From NCBI GenBank assembly GCA_025330725.1, contig JAIWND010000021.1:186001-250000 (forward strand): a stretch of 64,000 bases of DNA. The letters run 5' to 3'. A program made the translations under genes and the position numbers. This document shows positions 22,624 through 34,641 of the stretch, one piece after another. How positions within the stretch are numbered: position 1 is the first letter of the stretch; every line of letters begins with the position of its first letter. The DNA is from Chlamydoabsidia padenii (Eukaryota; Mucoromycota; Mucoromycetes; Mucorales; Cunninghamellaceae). Under the pieces are notes generated by a model. That model was not told the origin of the DNA and did no database searches. It worked only from the letters and a program-made list of their open reading frames with translations.

Positions 22624-25600
22624 TTATTGCGGATAGTGGTGGTCGTGCCGTTGTTCTTGATACTGAGGTTGGTGAGAAGACGGACCTTCATCAGTCAAAT
22701 AAGACGATGCTTCGGAATAGAGAGTGTGAGGGTTGCTAGTGGGTGAAGGAGTTGGCGGCACGAAATCACGAGTAGGGTTGGCCAAGGACGGCATTGCATC
22801 AGTGTTGGCAGATGATGTACGCAGATCCCATAACATTGTTGTGCCGCTGTTGTTGTTGTTGGTTTTGAATGCAGAAATCCAGCTTTTCCGTCTTTTCTTG
22901 ATCATCCGTCTTTTTTCGTTGTCGCTAGTGTCGTCATCATCGTTACTTTTGGTCAGGATGTTTTCATTGGAGGGTATTGTTGCTGCTAATGTTGTTTGGG
23001 TCGTATTAGGAGTACTAATCGTCGTTGCTGTTGGTGGAGTATAGGCGACCATGGATGACCGTTGCTTGTCTTTTTTGAGTGCCTTGTCGAGTGACTGGAA
23101 TACTTCGTCATTGATGTAGTAAGATTTAAATAAAAGTTCCAGCAGTTGCAGTCGTTCTTCCATCACCTCCATCCGCGCCAACCGTGTTTCTTCATTACCG
23201 ATAGGAGTAAGTGGTTCATTTTCCAAAGTGGTGCCTTTCTCCAAAGAGTCCAATGGGTCGTTCGAATGATAGTCACCGCTATGTAGTGGTCCCTGGTTCA
23301 TATTGCCGTAACTTTTGATGTCGAGTTTAGAGAATCGCCGGTGTACAGGATTCACCATAGGCACAGGAGTTTGCAATGAGCTGAATCTTGATACTAAACC
23401 ATCAGATATTGACCTTTTCATGTCACCAACCGACCAGCGATGGACAACACCAAATGGACTGCTGGGACGATAGCCAAAGAGAAGGGTTTGCACGGCAAGA
23501 AACAAGCTGAATAAACCACCAATGTAGCTGAGAGCAGATATCACCGAAAACATCTTGGCTTCTCGTAGAGTCCTGTTTAACATGGCTTGTGGCATAACAT
23601 AGATAGTAGCAATTGGTTGATTTAGTGAGAGTATTGGATTGGTGAGTGTGGTGCGCTGCTGTGTGATTAACTGCGTTGTTGTTTCAAACTGAGGTGCCAA
23701 TCCAATATAGTTCCAAGCACTCCCTGTCAGGCGTTCATATATTTCCAGCTGGTAGTTGACTGTCATTGTTTGACCCGATTGAATAGTGTATGAGTTCTCC
23801 ACTAAAAGATTGTTGTGATCGTCGTTCCGCCAGTTGCTGATATCCAGTGGTGACATGTAGGTTGGTAGATTGTAAAAGATGCTTTCGATAGGATCCCAGC
23901 CAGGTGCAAAGGCGTCAACATGGATTGCCCCAGGTAGTGACCCGTTCCCACCATAGATTGTGAATGACATTTTTGTTCCTGTGTTTGTTGGTGTTTCGAG
24001 TGCTGGACCAATGGTAATGTTGGAATAGGCATGATAATAGTAGCATTGCATAGGACCGAGTGAAGGAAGATAAACTGGTTTTTCAATTGTCGAGTCAAGA
24101 GCCCTGATAGCGAAATTACAGTTGGTGCCATCATCGAGGAAGCAAAGAATCGAAGGTGCGGATTGAAGTGTTGGATCGTGGTAGCCTTCTGTACAGATTC
24201 TTATATCTAATATTTAAAAATATATATAAAGATATGAGTTCTGTTTTTTAATACCATACAATGACATTCCTCCCCTTCCGATTACTTGATATCAGTGAAC
24301 TTACTTGGTGTAGTGACAGCCGCAACTTCTTTGTCGATAGTAAGGATATTGGTAGGACTGTCCCTGACTTGTATCCCAATATACACAGTAAAGACCAGAA
24401 ACAAAAAGAAGAGGAATACTTGGGAGATCACACGACTTGTTTCTGTCCACAGAGGCTCCCCAGTTCTATAGTTACAAAGAGTGATGATTAATTTCATGCT
24501 TCTCTGAGAGACACATACATCCTTTTTCTTTATTTGCTTCCTTACCTTGGCCTCCAAATATCATAATGTAGGTTGAGTATGACATAACGAATATATCTTC
24601 CACATTTCCATACAAACAATCCTAGTAAAAGTGTCCCGAGAACCACACCAATGACAATGCCCGCAATTCGACCACCATTAATGCTGTTTGATTCATCAGT
24701 AAACAAGTCTTGATAATAAGTTTTAACCCATTGAGGAGATTGTCCAGGTATCAAAGGGAAGCTGAGTACATTAATATCATTGAATGCCTGGATGTTGAGC
24801 ACACCTATACAAAGTATACAAAAAAGAAGGTTTAATGTTACTCCAGTCATCACTATAAAGACATAACAGCTCCTTACCACCAGATACTAGGATATGATTG
24901 CTATCCAAAAAGCCCCCAAATGCCCAGGTACGTGCTCTTGGTGTAATGCCATTGGGTTGTTGTTGTTGTTGTTGCCAAGAGTTTGTTGCAAGATCAAGAA
25001 TATGAGTCCGATTGGTATAAGCCTGGTACAAGATCCCGGCACAATTATCACCTATCAAATCAGGGGAAAAAACATATATTAGAATATGAGTATCACAACA
25101 TTTCTTTTCCCCCCAAACCACTGGTTTGTATGTGGTGTATTTCCACCAATTTACCTCCAAATGCCACAATTGATGATTCGTTCGGGCTGAGCATAGTAGT
25201 AGCACCACATCGTTGATACCCCGGGTTTTGTGTGGTTGTAAGAGTCCATTGATTCGTATTGACGTTAAATGTAGGTATTTTACTGGCACTGATGGCAGAA
25301 TAAAGATTGTTGACTTGCTGTAAACCAAACATCACCATGAGATTGCCATTCCTAAAATATGCAAATCAACAAAGTGTTTTGAAGAAGAAGAAAAAAAGTA
25401 CTTACGAGAGTGATACCAATGAAGAAGCTTGAGCAGCGGGAGAAGGCAGGGTTGAAGTGAGATTGTTGAATACACCAGTGATAGGGTTATAAGACCAAAA
25501 ATCAGACAGATAACTATCGCCAGCATACCCACTTAGACCACCATAGATATACACCAAATTGTTTACCTTTGACAATGCAGCGCCAAATCGTTGTCGATTG

Positions 25601-26049
25601 GGCGGGGCAGGAGAATGGATAGGTGGTGAAGACCAAGAAGAGTTTATAAGATGATATATTGACATGACCAAAGGGGGATTTGTTGCGTTGATAGGTATCG
25701 CCCCGCCTATCATTAAAAGAGACTGAGTTTGAGCAAGGTACACCATTTGTCCAAAAGAAGCATTGCCATGAGAAGATAAAAGTGTGTAGCTGAGATCACT
25801 GCCGTTGTGAGTGGGATTCGGAATGGATATTTGGTAGAGATCACCAGAGTCGATGGTGACACCTTCACTAGTTATAGTTTTGCCCCCGTAACTGTAAATG
25901 GTGCCGTTGATGGAAGTATAGGCTGACCCATACACCAAAGGTAGATTGTTGTATTGGTCCGCCGTCACCGTGTATGTCCCATCTATAGGATGAGTGTAGA
26001 TTAGTAGGGTCACCAGTAAAGAGAAGAGTAGAAGGATCCTAGATTTCAT
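22624..26049 (-). CDS. Kelch-repeat membrane protein with three predicted TM segments, 1005 aa
   Basis: Six minus-strand exons (26049-25406, 25351-25155, 25051-24878, 24804-24546, 24465-24305, 24206-22624). The protein begins with a signal peptide (MKSRILLLFSLLVTLLIYTHPIDG). Residues ~25-370 are an extracellular beta-propeller of kelch-type blades (IYSYGGK, LLMIGGA, RQRFGAAL..NNLVYIYGG, RARTWAFGGF..NHILVSGG). A TM segment lies near 383-405 (IAGIVIGVVLGTLLLGLFVW), then a short cytosolic loop with H-Y-D-I-W-R-P-R-T-G-E-P-L-W-T-E, a second TM near 439-460, a second extracellular domain rich in N-glycosylation sequons, a third TM near 696-722, and a ~280-residue Ser/Thr/Asn-rich cytosolic tail with a helical stretch (RMEVMEERLQLLELLFKSYY). 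Phases agree across all introns, so I model one gene; a split into a kelch protein and a second membrane protein is possible but needs an extra start. Function unknown, plausibly cell-surface sensing. Confidence 0.78.
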
Positions 26050-26053
26050 AGCG

Positions 26054-26091
<38 letters not shown>

Positions 26092-26710
26092 AAAAATAAA
26101 GAAAAAGAGAGATAGAAGTGTGAGCCAGTTGAAATATGTTAAACTTTTTGAAATGTTTACATTTACCTTTATTGGGTGCTTCAGGTCGTAAAAATAGTTT
26201 TAGTGTTTTAACAATAACTTTCGACAAGATAAAAATAAGTCAAAAGCTGATGTTGCAAGGGCTGAAGACTGTATGTACACCAAGTTAAAAGTCGTTTGGA
26301 TTCCTACGTGCAATGACAAGAAGAAAGAGAGAGAGAGTGATTAGAATATGAGTTTTCATTCCATTTTTTCTTGTTTTGCTTTGTCTTAATTACCAAAGCA
26401 AAAGGTACTTTTCTACACATAAAACGAAGTGGATTGATTTGGCTTGTAAATAAAATAAAAGAGAGAAGATCCAAGCCCAATTTACAGTAACCAACATACA
26501 AAAGTCAGCCAGGGCTGAGCGGGATCTGAAACCAGTCATGCAGATTGTCTTGAAGAAATAGATAATGATAAGTTTATACTTTATTGATTTGACAAAGGAA
26601 TAACATATAAAAAGGTATTGGAGAATAATAATAATAAAAAAAAAATACATTAAAAACTATGGTGATGATGTTTTCTAAACTAGGGAGGGATTAAATGGTA
26701 GATATATTAA

Positions 26711-26741
<31 letters not shown>

Positions 26742-26778
26742 AGAGAGAGGTACAAAAGAGAAGGGTAGTAAATAGCCA
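26050..26778. other. Promoter of the kelch gene and 3' region of PMA1
   Basis: A 36-A homopolymer (26054-26089) lies just upstream of the kelch ATG (poly-T on the coding strand), a (TA)13 tract at 26715-26741, and an element-like site at 26519. No coding exon supported. Confidence 0.6.
26519..26533 (+). promoter_or_regulatory. CGGGATTTGAAA-like element, distal to the kelch gene
   Basis: GCGGGATCTGAAACC, about 470 bp upstream of the kelch gene's ATG, farther than in most genes of the window. Confidence 0.4.
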
Positions 26779-29700
26779 CTATCTGCTGCTTGTTCCACTA
26801 AGAATTTGAGACGCATGATTTGTCTATGTTAAAAAAGAAAGAAAGAAAGAGAGAGAGAGTTGTAAGTAATTTGAGTGTTTTTCCTTCTTTCTTTTATTGT
26901 TCTTTACCTGAGCAGAAGAGAATCGACGCATTTCATTAGGTTCCATGGACATTTTCTTTTCAAGACCCAAAATACGTTTCCCAAAGTTACGAGGACGTTC
27001 CAATCCACGAAGAGAATGAGTACGATTTGCATAATAACGAGCAGAAGCCGAGCTAGACATCATCGAAGACCGTCGAGATCGAGGAGCACCAGAAGCATGG
27101 TCAGGTAAAGGTGCAATCAGTTTAGGCTTGAAGATACGTTGCATGGCAAATTTGATCAAATCCAAAGGCACAAACCACACAAAGTTCCAGATCCAGGCAA
27201 TACCAGCCCACGACCATCTACAACCAGTAATCTTTGTGAATTCCCAATTGGCATAAACCGAGATAAAAGTAGCCACCAGTTGCGCAACCACAAATGCACA
27301 CATCAACAACACCGAAGGTCGTTCCGTAAAGAACCATCCCTGTGACCGAGTGACAAATATAAGACCCTGAGAGATGGTTGATACTTGAAGATAGATGATA
27401 GAGTGAAGCATACCATCGTTAGGATCGTGGAATGTGTCGACGCCAAATTTGCTTTGGAAAAAGTTCGTCTTGAAGATCACCGCATAAAAGGACACAGTGG
27501 ATAGAGCGAGATAAAGACCATAGACAATAGCATAGGAGAAGATTTCAAAAAGATTCCATTGGTCAGGGTGAGGAGAAGGTTTGACCCGATCCGTCGAGAT
27601 CGTCATGATAGTTCCGTCATTGAGAATAGCCAAGATCAACACCATAAAGGGAGGAAAGTCGTACTCGAAGGCAAAACACATGACGGCAAAACCTACCACC
27701 ACACGAATAGTCACCGAGCAAGTATAGATAGAGTAATTCCGCATGCGTTGGAAGATTTGCCGAGAATGAATGAGGGCTTCGATAATAACAGATAACCCTG
27801 GTTCCGTCAATACAATATCTGCTGCTGATCGTGCTGCGTCGGATGCATCGGCGACGGCAATACCCACATTTGATTTAGAGAGTGCAGGAGCATCGTTGAC
27901 ACCATCACCCGTCATAGCGCACATGTGCCCAAGACCTTGCAACCGTTCGACGATTTCATACTTGTGTTCAGGATAGACACCAGCAAAGCCATCAGCGCCT
28001 AGAACCATGTCGTCCAAAGTCGAATAACCAGATCCAGCAGGAGGTCCCTCTTTAAGTGTCTTGGATAAAAACATATTGTCCCCCATACCGAGACGTCGAC
28101 CAGTCTCTTTTGCGATAGCCAGTTGGTCACCAGTTATCATTTTGACTTGGACACCCAGTTCAATAGCACGATCAATGGTTTCTTTAGTATCCGATCGAGG
28201 TGGATCATAAATAGGCAGCAAACCCACCAGTTGGAACCCAAGACCGTCACCATCCACTTTGCCCGAAGGCACTTCGTCCACCGCTACAGCCAGAGATCGT
28301 AACCCACGTCGAGCAAATTCATCCACATCATCATTCAAGGCTTGTATTTGTTGTTCAGTCTTGTCACGAGTACAGAGATCCAAGATAAAGTGAGACATCC
28401 CCTTGGTCGCCCGCAACACCTTGCCATCCGAGGTTTGCTTGTAAGTGATTTCTGTTCGTTTGATCGTAGGGTTGAAGGGCACAAAGTCCAGTTCTTCGAT
28501 ACCATCACGAGCCATGGAAGGATCGGGAAGGGAGTTGACGATACAAAAATCAATAGCATCTTGATTTTCGGTACGAGAGGCATAGGCGCATAGTCTGATC
28601 ACATCGTCGGCTGTCAAGTCACTGTAAGTTTTGATGGTCGGTTTATCCACAATAAGCTTGTTCAAAGTAAGAGTCCCGGTTTTGTCGGAGCAAAGAATCG
28701 TCACCGCCGCCATTTCTTCAATTGCCGTGATGCGGGTAACAATGGCCTTGTGTTCCGCGAGTTGTTTAGCACCGATCGCAAGTGTCACAGACAGCACGGT
28801 AGGCATGGCAATAGGAATACCACCAATGAGCAACACTAGGATATTATCGATACCCCTGCGATAGTTATAATGGAAGGCAGGATACATCACCAAGATTTCC
28901 ACCAAGACAAAAGTACCAATGGATACCAAACAAAAGTTACCAATTTTAGCCAAAATCTGTTGCAAGTGACCCAACCCATCGTTGGCATCCCCGACCAGTT
29001 TTGCGGCGCGACCAAAGAAGGTGTTGAGACCAGTGCCAATAACGACAGCTTCCGCTTCACCTTGCTTGACTGTCGATCCCGAGAAGATTTCATCACCCGC
29101 TTCTTTTCCCACCGGAAGAGACTCCCCCGTCAATGCTGCTTGATCAATAGATACTTGACCATGTGCTTTAATGAGACGACCATCGGCAGGAATTACATCA
29201 CCAAGTTTGACACTAATGATATCGCCAGGTACTAGTTCTGCAGCTTCCATTGTTTGCCATTCACCATCGCGCTTGACCTTGCATTCCGGAGCCAGAGATT
29301 CCATGAGCGCCTTGACTGCATTGCCCGCTTGACGTTCTTCCAAAAAGCCAATAATGGAGTTTGCCAAGAGGAGGAGAATAATACCTATAAAGTCTTCCCA
29401 GTCTGGAGGTTGACCTTCACCATTAGATAGGGCAATGGCGACCAGAGCAGCGGCTTCCATCACCCACGACAGAGGATTCCACATGAAGCCAAGGAATTGT
29501 AAGAAGGGATTGATTTCTTTGTGTTCAAGACGATTGTGACCAAATTTTTCAATACGAGAGGCAGCTTCTTCAGAAGTAAGGCCATTGGTAGTGGTTCTAT
29601 AGGTTGATGAAAAGAAGAAGAAAAAGAAAAAGAGAGGGGTAAGTTTAGAATCATGATAGTAACGATGCCTCTTTTATATAAATTTACTTACTGTAGTAGT

Positions 29701-29933
29701 GCAAAGACGTCATCAAATTCCATGGTAGACAGATCGAACTTTTCCTTGTCGTAGAGTTCTTCCACCGTTAAACTTTGCATTCCAGGAAGGTCATCATGTT
29801 CATTGTTGGCTTGAGGTTGCTTTTCGTTGGAGGTGTCCTGGTTAGTGGTGTCCACCAAGTCATTGTCTGAATGTTTACTACTTCCACCAGAATCGTCCTG
29901 AGGATGTTTGGGAGATTGTTTTTCAGCCGACAT
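26779..29933 (-). CDS. PMA1: Plasma-membrane proton-pumping P-type ATPase
   Basis: PMA1 (P3A ATPase) exports protons at the cost of ATP and energises nutrient uptake at the plasma membrane. Three minus-strand exons (29933-29692, 29596-26908, 26823-26779) give 991 aa; 2.7 kb sit in one exon, unusual in this intron-rich region. Residues 1-80 are a polar cytosolic leader. Visible motifs are LTGES (actuator), the phosphorylated Asp385 in CSDKTGTLT, KGMSHFIL (nucleotide binding), MITGDQ and GDGVNDAPAL. Ten hydrophobic spans surround them, including IPIAMPTVLSVT before the P domain. The Ser/Arg-rich tail (RSRRSSMMSSSASARYY) before the end suggests a regulatory phospho-site region. The last exon encodes only 14 residues; its acceptor and stop are inferred from frame. 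Confidence 0.97.
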
Positions 29934-30102
29934 TACAGATCCTATATAAATTTATAGTCAAGAAGAGGATCAACAAGGTGAATGAATCAATGAAGGACAA
30001 GAAGAAGAAGTAAAAAAAAAAGATCAAGAGAAAGAAAGGGAAATCAAAATGTGGAGTTTAAAATATTCCTTTTTTTTATGTTAAAAAAAAAGCGTGTGGG
30101 AA

Positions 30103-30121
30103 GGGATTTAGAAAAATCCCG
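30103..30121. promoter_or_regulatory. Inverted pair of element halves upstream of PMA1
   Basis: GGGATTT and AAATCCC separated by five bases (GGGATTTAGAAAAATCCCG), 170 bp upstream of the PMA1 ATG. A perfect 7-bp inverted repeat that could bind a dimer or form a small hairpin. Confidence 0.5.
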
Positions 30122-30740
30122 ATATTCGTCTTGGAGCCCCCCCAAGTTTGTATATGATATACCCAAATATGGTTGATTTCCTTTTCGTTTATCACAAAAA
30201 GGTTTCGTTTCTTTGTGATACAAAAGCGCTATTTTTTGTAGTTGCGATGATGTGCGCGTATGATATAATAGACGTAACTTCATCAATCCTGTCCTCCCAA
30301 AAACGATCATGTCATCGATCAAAAACCATGCCTATTGTTTTGGAAGAAACGTCATGAGTAAACTTTTCCCACTCACCTGATCAGCACATGCCCGTACTAT
30401 TTTAAACGGGTTTCGGACCAAAGGGAAAAAACTTGATCCAGATTAATATTTGGGCTCATACCATTTGGAATCGTTTCACGAATACATTGTGTAAAATCAA
30501 TAACAACAACAGTCAAATGATAAACAAAAAAGAGTTTTCCTTCTCTGTTCCCTTTTTTGCTAAAGATCGAGCTCTTTTTGTGATCTACCTACCTCATGAC
30601 TATGTATATATGTAATTATTATAAATGGATGACTATTACTGCAATGTTTAAAAAAGACAAAGATGTGTGCTGTCATACCTATTTTCTCTTATCTGAGTTA
30701 CTTTTATGCATTGCATTGATCTTTTCAGGTACCGCGTGAG

Positions 30741-30756
30741 GCGGGATGTGAATTGG
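30741..30756 (+). promoter_or_regulatory. CGGGATTTGAAA-like element upstream of MYSM1-like B
   Basis: GCGGGATGTGAATTGG, about 136-151 bp before the ATG at 30892. Paralogue A carries its copy at a similar distance. Confidence 0.5.
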
Positions 30757-30891
30757 GCCACCACCAAAAACACAGAAGAAAAAAGAAGGCGTCTGCAATT
30801 TTTTCATTTCCCGACTTTTCTTCCTTCTCTTGTCATCAAAACATACAAAAATAACCCCCACCTTCACCGTATCTGTATAAACTCAATTTTG

Positions 30892-33715
30892 ATGACAACG
30901 GAAGAAGATATCATAGACATTGGTGACTCTGGATCCATTACCGAATCGCCCCCTTTTAATCTGACTGAACTGTAAGTCTCTTTTTATTTTTTATTTATAA
31001 AATTGGACATACATTTTACTTACTGGCTAACCTCTTTTCATCTACCTGTAGTAAACTTGCAACAACAGAAACGGATCCTAGCTCTGAACAAGCATTCAAA
31101 AATCATGATTGGTCAGACAATACGGTAAATTGATAATTGGACAACTAATGTAATAAACGCAAATGAAAACTAAATGACTAGTTATGTCGGAACCTTTTCA
31201 TAGTATACGGACATGGATTCGGACTCTAGGGCCCTGATTGAACAAATGCTGGCGGAAGAAGAATTCTATTATGGACAAAACACAATGACCAACATGAAAC
31301 GACAAAAGAAATCAGAAACGACTACAAAGAAGAAAACGGGGGCGAAGAAACGAAAAGTGGGAAATGGTAGTTATGAAGGTAAAACCAGATCGGAAACGAA
31401 TGGAATGCTGATCATACTAAACTGGTTTGTTATAGGTGAAAAAGTTACAGCACTGTCATCAGCGTCTCTACCTTCTCACAATACTCGATGGTCAACAGAT
31501 GAAGACACACAACTGACACTAGCTCTCGTAAGTAACCTTTTTAAATATAAAGCATGATATGGACTGATCCTTTACATATATGACATAGGAAAAGTTTGGC
31601 TATGGAAACTGGAAACCTATTGCTGACTTTGTTAAAACTAGGAATCCATTACAATGTAAGAATCGGGCGCGACATTGGGCCGTCTATGGAAAGGTAAAAG
31701 ACAACAGCAAACAAGAAGGGGAGGAATAATCATATATATATATATATATATATATTTCTTTCTTTGAACTATAGAACAATATACCAGCACCATCATCATC
31801 ACAAACCACAATCGAAAATACTCAACAGACAGACTCGACAGATGCATCAAAATCATCATCATCAACAACAACACCTCTGCCGACCACCAAGGTGAAGACT
31901 GACAACTCACCAAGGACGAAGCTTGAATCGCTGACAAACGACGACAACGAGGAGAATATATCAGTGGAAGGTGATGATGACTCGTCGCTTTCTGCATCGA
32001 AAACAAAATCAGTAGGTGAAGGACATCAGGCTCGACAAACTTTTGACGAAGGTACGACTTTTTCTAACAAAGAAACAGGTGTTGGAAATGGTGGTGATAC
32101 TGGTGACAAGGGCGATTTAACGAATAAAGATAAGGTCGACAGTGACGGTACCTCATTGGATTCTACACTTGCTCCCATGGCAGAAATAGCAGCATCCACT
32201 CAACAAGACAATGAATCAAAAACCAGTGAAACCAATATCTTGAAGATACCCACCAATGATCAAGAAAATGATGATATTATCAATGTAAGACTAATTGGTA
32301 ATATGGGAAAGTATACTAACTTGTACTTTTATAATCAACTATCTATTTTAGAGCTTTGACCCTCGCATCATCTCTGACGAAGAAAAACGCTGTAATCCCG
32401 AATGGTTCAAGAACAAACACTCTAAAACACCAGATCGCTATTTGAAGATTCGGAATCATATGCTCAAATGCTGGCGATCCTGTCGACCTCGTTATCTTAC
32501 CAAGACAGGCTCACGGAAGGAACTCAAGGATTGTGGGGATGTGAATGCTATTGGTCGTGTCCATACTTATTTGGAAAATATCGGTGCCATTAATGTCAAC
32601 TGTGTCAACTCAGCACCACGACCACCTCGAACGAACTCTGTATCAACAAAGAACAAGAAACCCATTCTGACTAGCGACGACGATGATGATGATGAAGATG
32701 ATTATCCACCAAATTTTGATCTAATAATAGGATATGAAGGGTAAGGGTTTGGTTTTAAATTGATCTCCACGTGTACTTACTTTTTTTTTTTTTAAATCTT
32801 CTTGTTCATATAGGCCAAGAAAACGAAAAGTGCGTAACGAATTGGGTGATTGGTATGTTATTGTATTTATTGAATATATTATGTTATATGATGCTGATGA
32901 TGTCTCATCTTTGGTTGTTGTAGGGTGGATCCAAGGGAACTTGAAGGGCGTGTGATTGAACATGGTCAACCAAAAGAACAAGGTAAAACAAGAACAAGAA
33001 CAAAAATGTTGTCATGAAAAGATATGATTAAAATAATATCATCTTTTCATAATAGTACGATCCAAACGTATCATCAAACGATCACAACATTATTATAGTG
33101 GCGACGATTTTGGCCGAGGATACGACCCCTTCCGACTCATACCAGTGGAATATTATGACGATCACTACGTCGCACCATTTACAGTCGAAATCACCAGTAA
33201 CTCTTTATTGGTCATGGATTTCCATTCCCATCTTGCCCATACTGAAATCATTGGATTACTTGGTGGGACTTATGAGACGGATATCAATGGTGGAAAACGA
33301 TTGGTGGTGAAAAGCGTGTTTCCATGTAAAAGTACTAGCACTGGTATTCAATGCGAAATGGACCCTGAATCTGAAATGAAAGCCCGCGACGTCTTTGCTG
33401 CAAATGGTTATATTGTGGTTGGTTGGTATCACTCTCATCCTACGTTTGAACCTCACCCTAGTATTCGTGATATTGAAAATCAAACATCATATCAGGTATG
33501 ACTATAGGATCATATGGATGATATACAGGAAACTGATCTCTCTCTCTGTTTTAATAGACTTTATTCCGTGATGAAAAAACAGGTGACGAACCCTTTATTG
33601 GTGTGATTGTAACTCCCTATGATTTAACTGTGGCAAGTGATCAGTCTCAGATCCAATACCTTCATATTAGCAATCAATGGAACTCAAACCACTCATTCCG
33701 TAAGTAAACAACCTT

Positions 33716-33749
<34 letters not shown>

Positions 33750-34308
33750 ACCTTTTGTTCTTTGTGTTTTGACTTTAATAGGTATACCTTATGCTTGTCG
33801 AAGAATGGTCAATCAAGACAATGACGTACCGCCAATAATCATGGATCAAATGAAGGAACTGGTAGATGAATTTAAAGATTATGAACAGTAAGTAATGATG
33901 TTTGAATTACCTGATTGTAACTAATATTATCCCCGTCATTCCCATAGTAAAATGAACATGCTGTCAACATATGGAACACAATCAAGATTGGACAAGCTAT
34001 TGGACTCGATGCGATCAAACCTTTTTATGAATGTTGATCGAGCGGATAGGTTTTTACAGTTTGTACAATCATTGATGCTGGAACAGTTTGTGGATGGTGA
34101 AGACGAACAAATGCGACAAGACGAGGAAAAGGATATTGCAAAGGATATTGCTCCTCAGCCTTTAGCCTCAACAGATCCAGTACCATCAACAGATCCAGTA
34201 CCATCAACAGATCCAGTACCATCAACAGATCCAGCGTCATCAACACAGCCAGCACCGACACCATCAGTAAATACGTCGCCATCAACAAATCCAGTACCCT
34301 CAACATAA
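30892..34308 (+). CDS. MYSM1-like SANT-SWIRM-MPN+ deubiquitinase, paralogue B
   Basis: Thirteen exons (30892-30971, 31052-31124, 31204-31378, 31436-31527, 31589-31693, 31775-32284, 32352-32740, 32814-32852, 32924-32982, 33056-33495, 33558-33699, 33782-33887, 33948-34308) give 856 aa. Domain order is that of animal MYSM1: SANT/Myb near 127-175 (RWSTDEDTQLTLAL, FGYGNWKPIADFV, Q-C-K-N-R-A-R-H-W), a low-complexity linker, SWIRM near 355-440 (NPEWF, DCGDVNAIGRVHTYLE..GAINV), then MPN+ near 540-720. JAMM residues are intact: E571, H633, H635, S643, D646. In animals this arrangement deubiquitinates H2A at promoters. The C-terminal ~70 residues hold four near-identical TDPVPS hexapeptide repeats (18-bp tandem repeat at about 34170-34236). 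Paralogue A shares the SWIRM and MPN halves but not the SANT or this tail. Confidence 0.92.
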
Positions 34309-34641
34309 TACTAATTGACACTACCATTTGTATTTATCACCCAATGCCTTTCCTAGTCATCATCTTACACATAGTTTATACATATACTGCATTTTACTGA
34401 ATAAAATAAAACTACCAATATTATCATCATCATATATATACTTGTCTTGGGGTTAATAGTGGTTTGTCTATAAATATCATCAATGGTGGGAAGCTCCAAG
34501 TGCACGGCAATGCATCGGGATTTGAATTGTTTCACGTGAACTAATCGAAAACGGTGTAGCCCCAAAAATAAAACACCTACTTTTTTTTTTTTTTTCCTCT
34601 CTTTTTCTTTTCTTCTTCATCACTTTTTTTATTCCTCCATC
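34309..34641. promoter_or_regulatory. Intergenic region between MYSM1-like B and RPEL protein 2
   Basis: Contains GAATAAAATAAAA at 34399 as a likely polyadenylation signal, the element at 34516 and a T-rich leader at 34580-34632. Confidence 0.6.
34516..34529 (+). promoter_or_regulatory. CGGGATTTGAAA element upstream of RPEL protein 2
   Basis: CGGGATTTGAATTG, 126 bp before the ATG at 34642; an exact match to the 11-base core CGGGATTTGAA. Confidence 0.6.

Larger units (their letters stand above)
29934..30891. promoter_or_regulatory. Divergent promoter between PMA1 and MYSM1-like B
   Basis: About 960 bp head-to-head region. It contains an inverted pair of element halves at 30103 near PMA1 and a single element at 30741 near MYSM1-B. 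No coding exon supported; ORFs below 90 aa here are featureless. Confidence 0.6.

Noticed and set aside
26715..26741. (TA)n tract as a replication origin or promoter
   Set aside because: Simple dinucleotide repeats occur throughout the introns and spacers here; nothing else supports a function.
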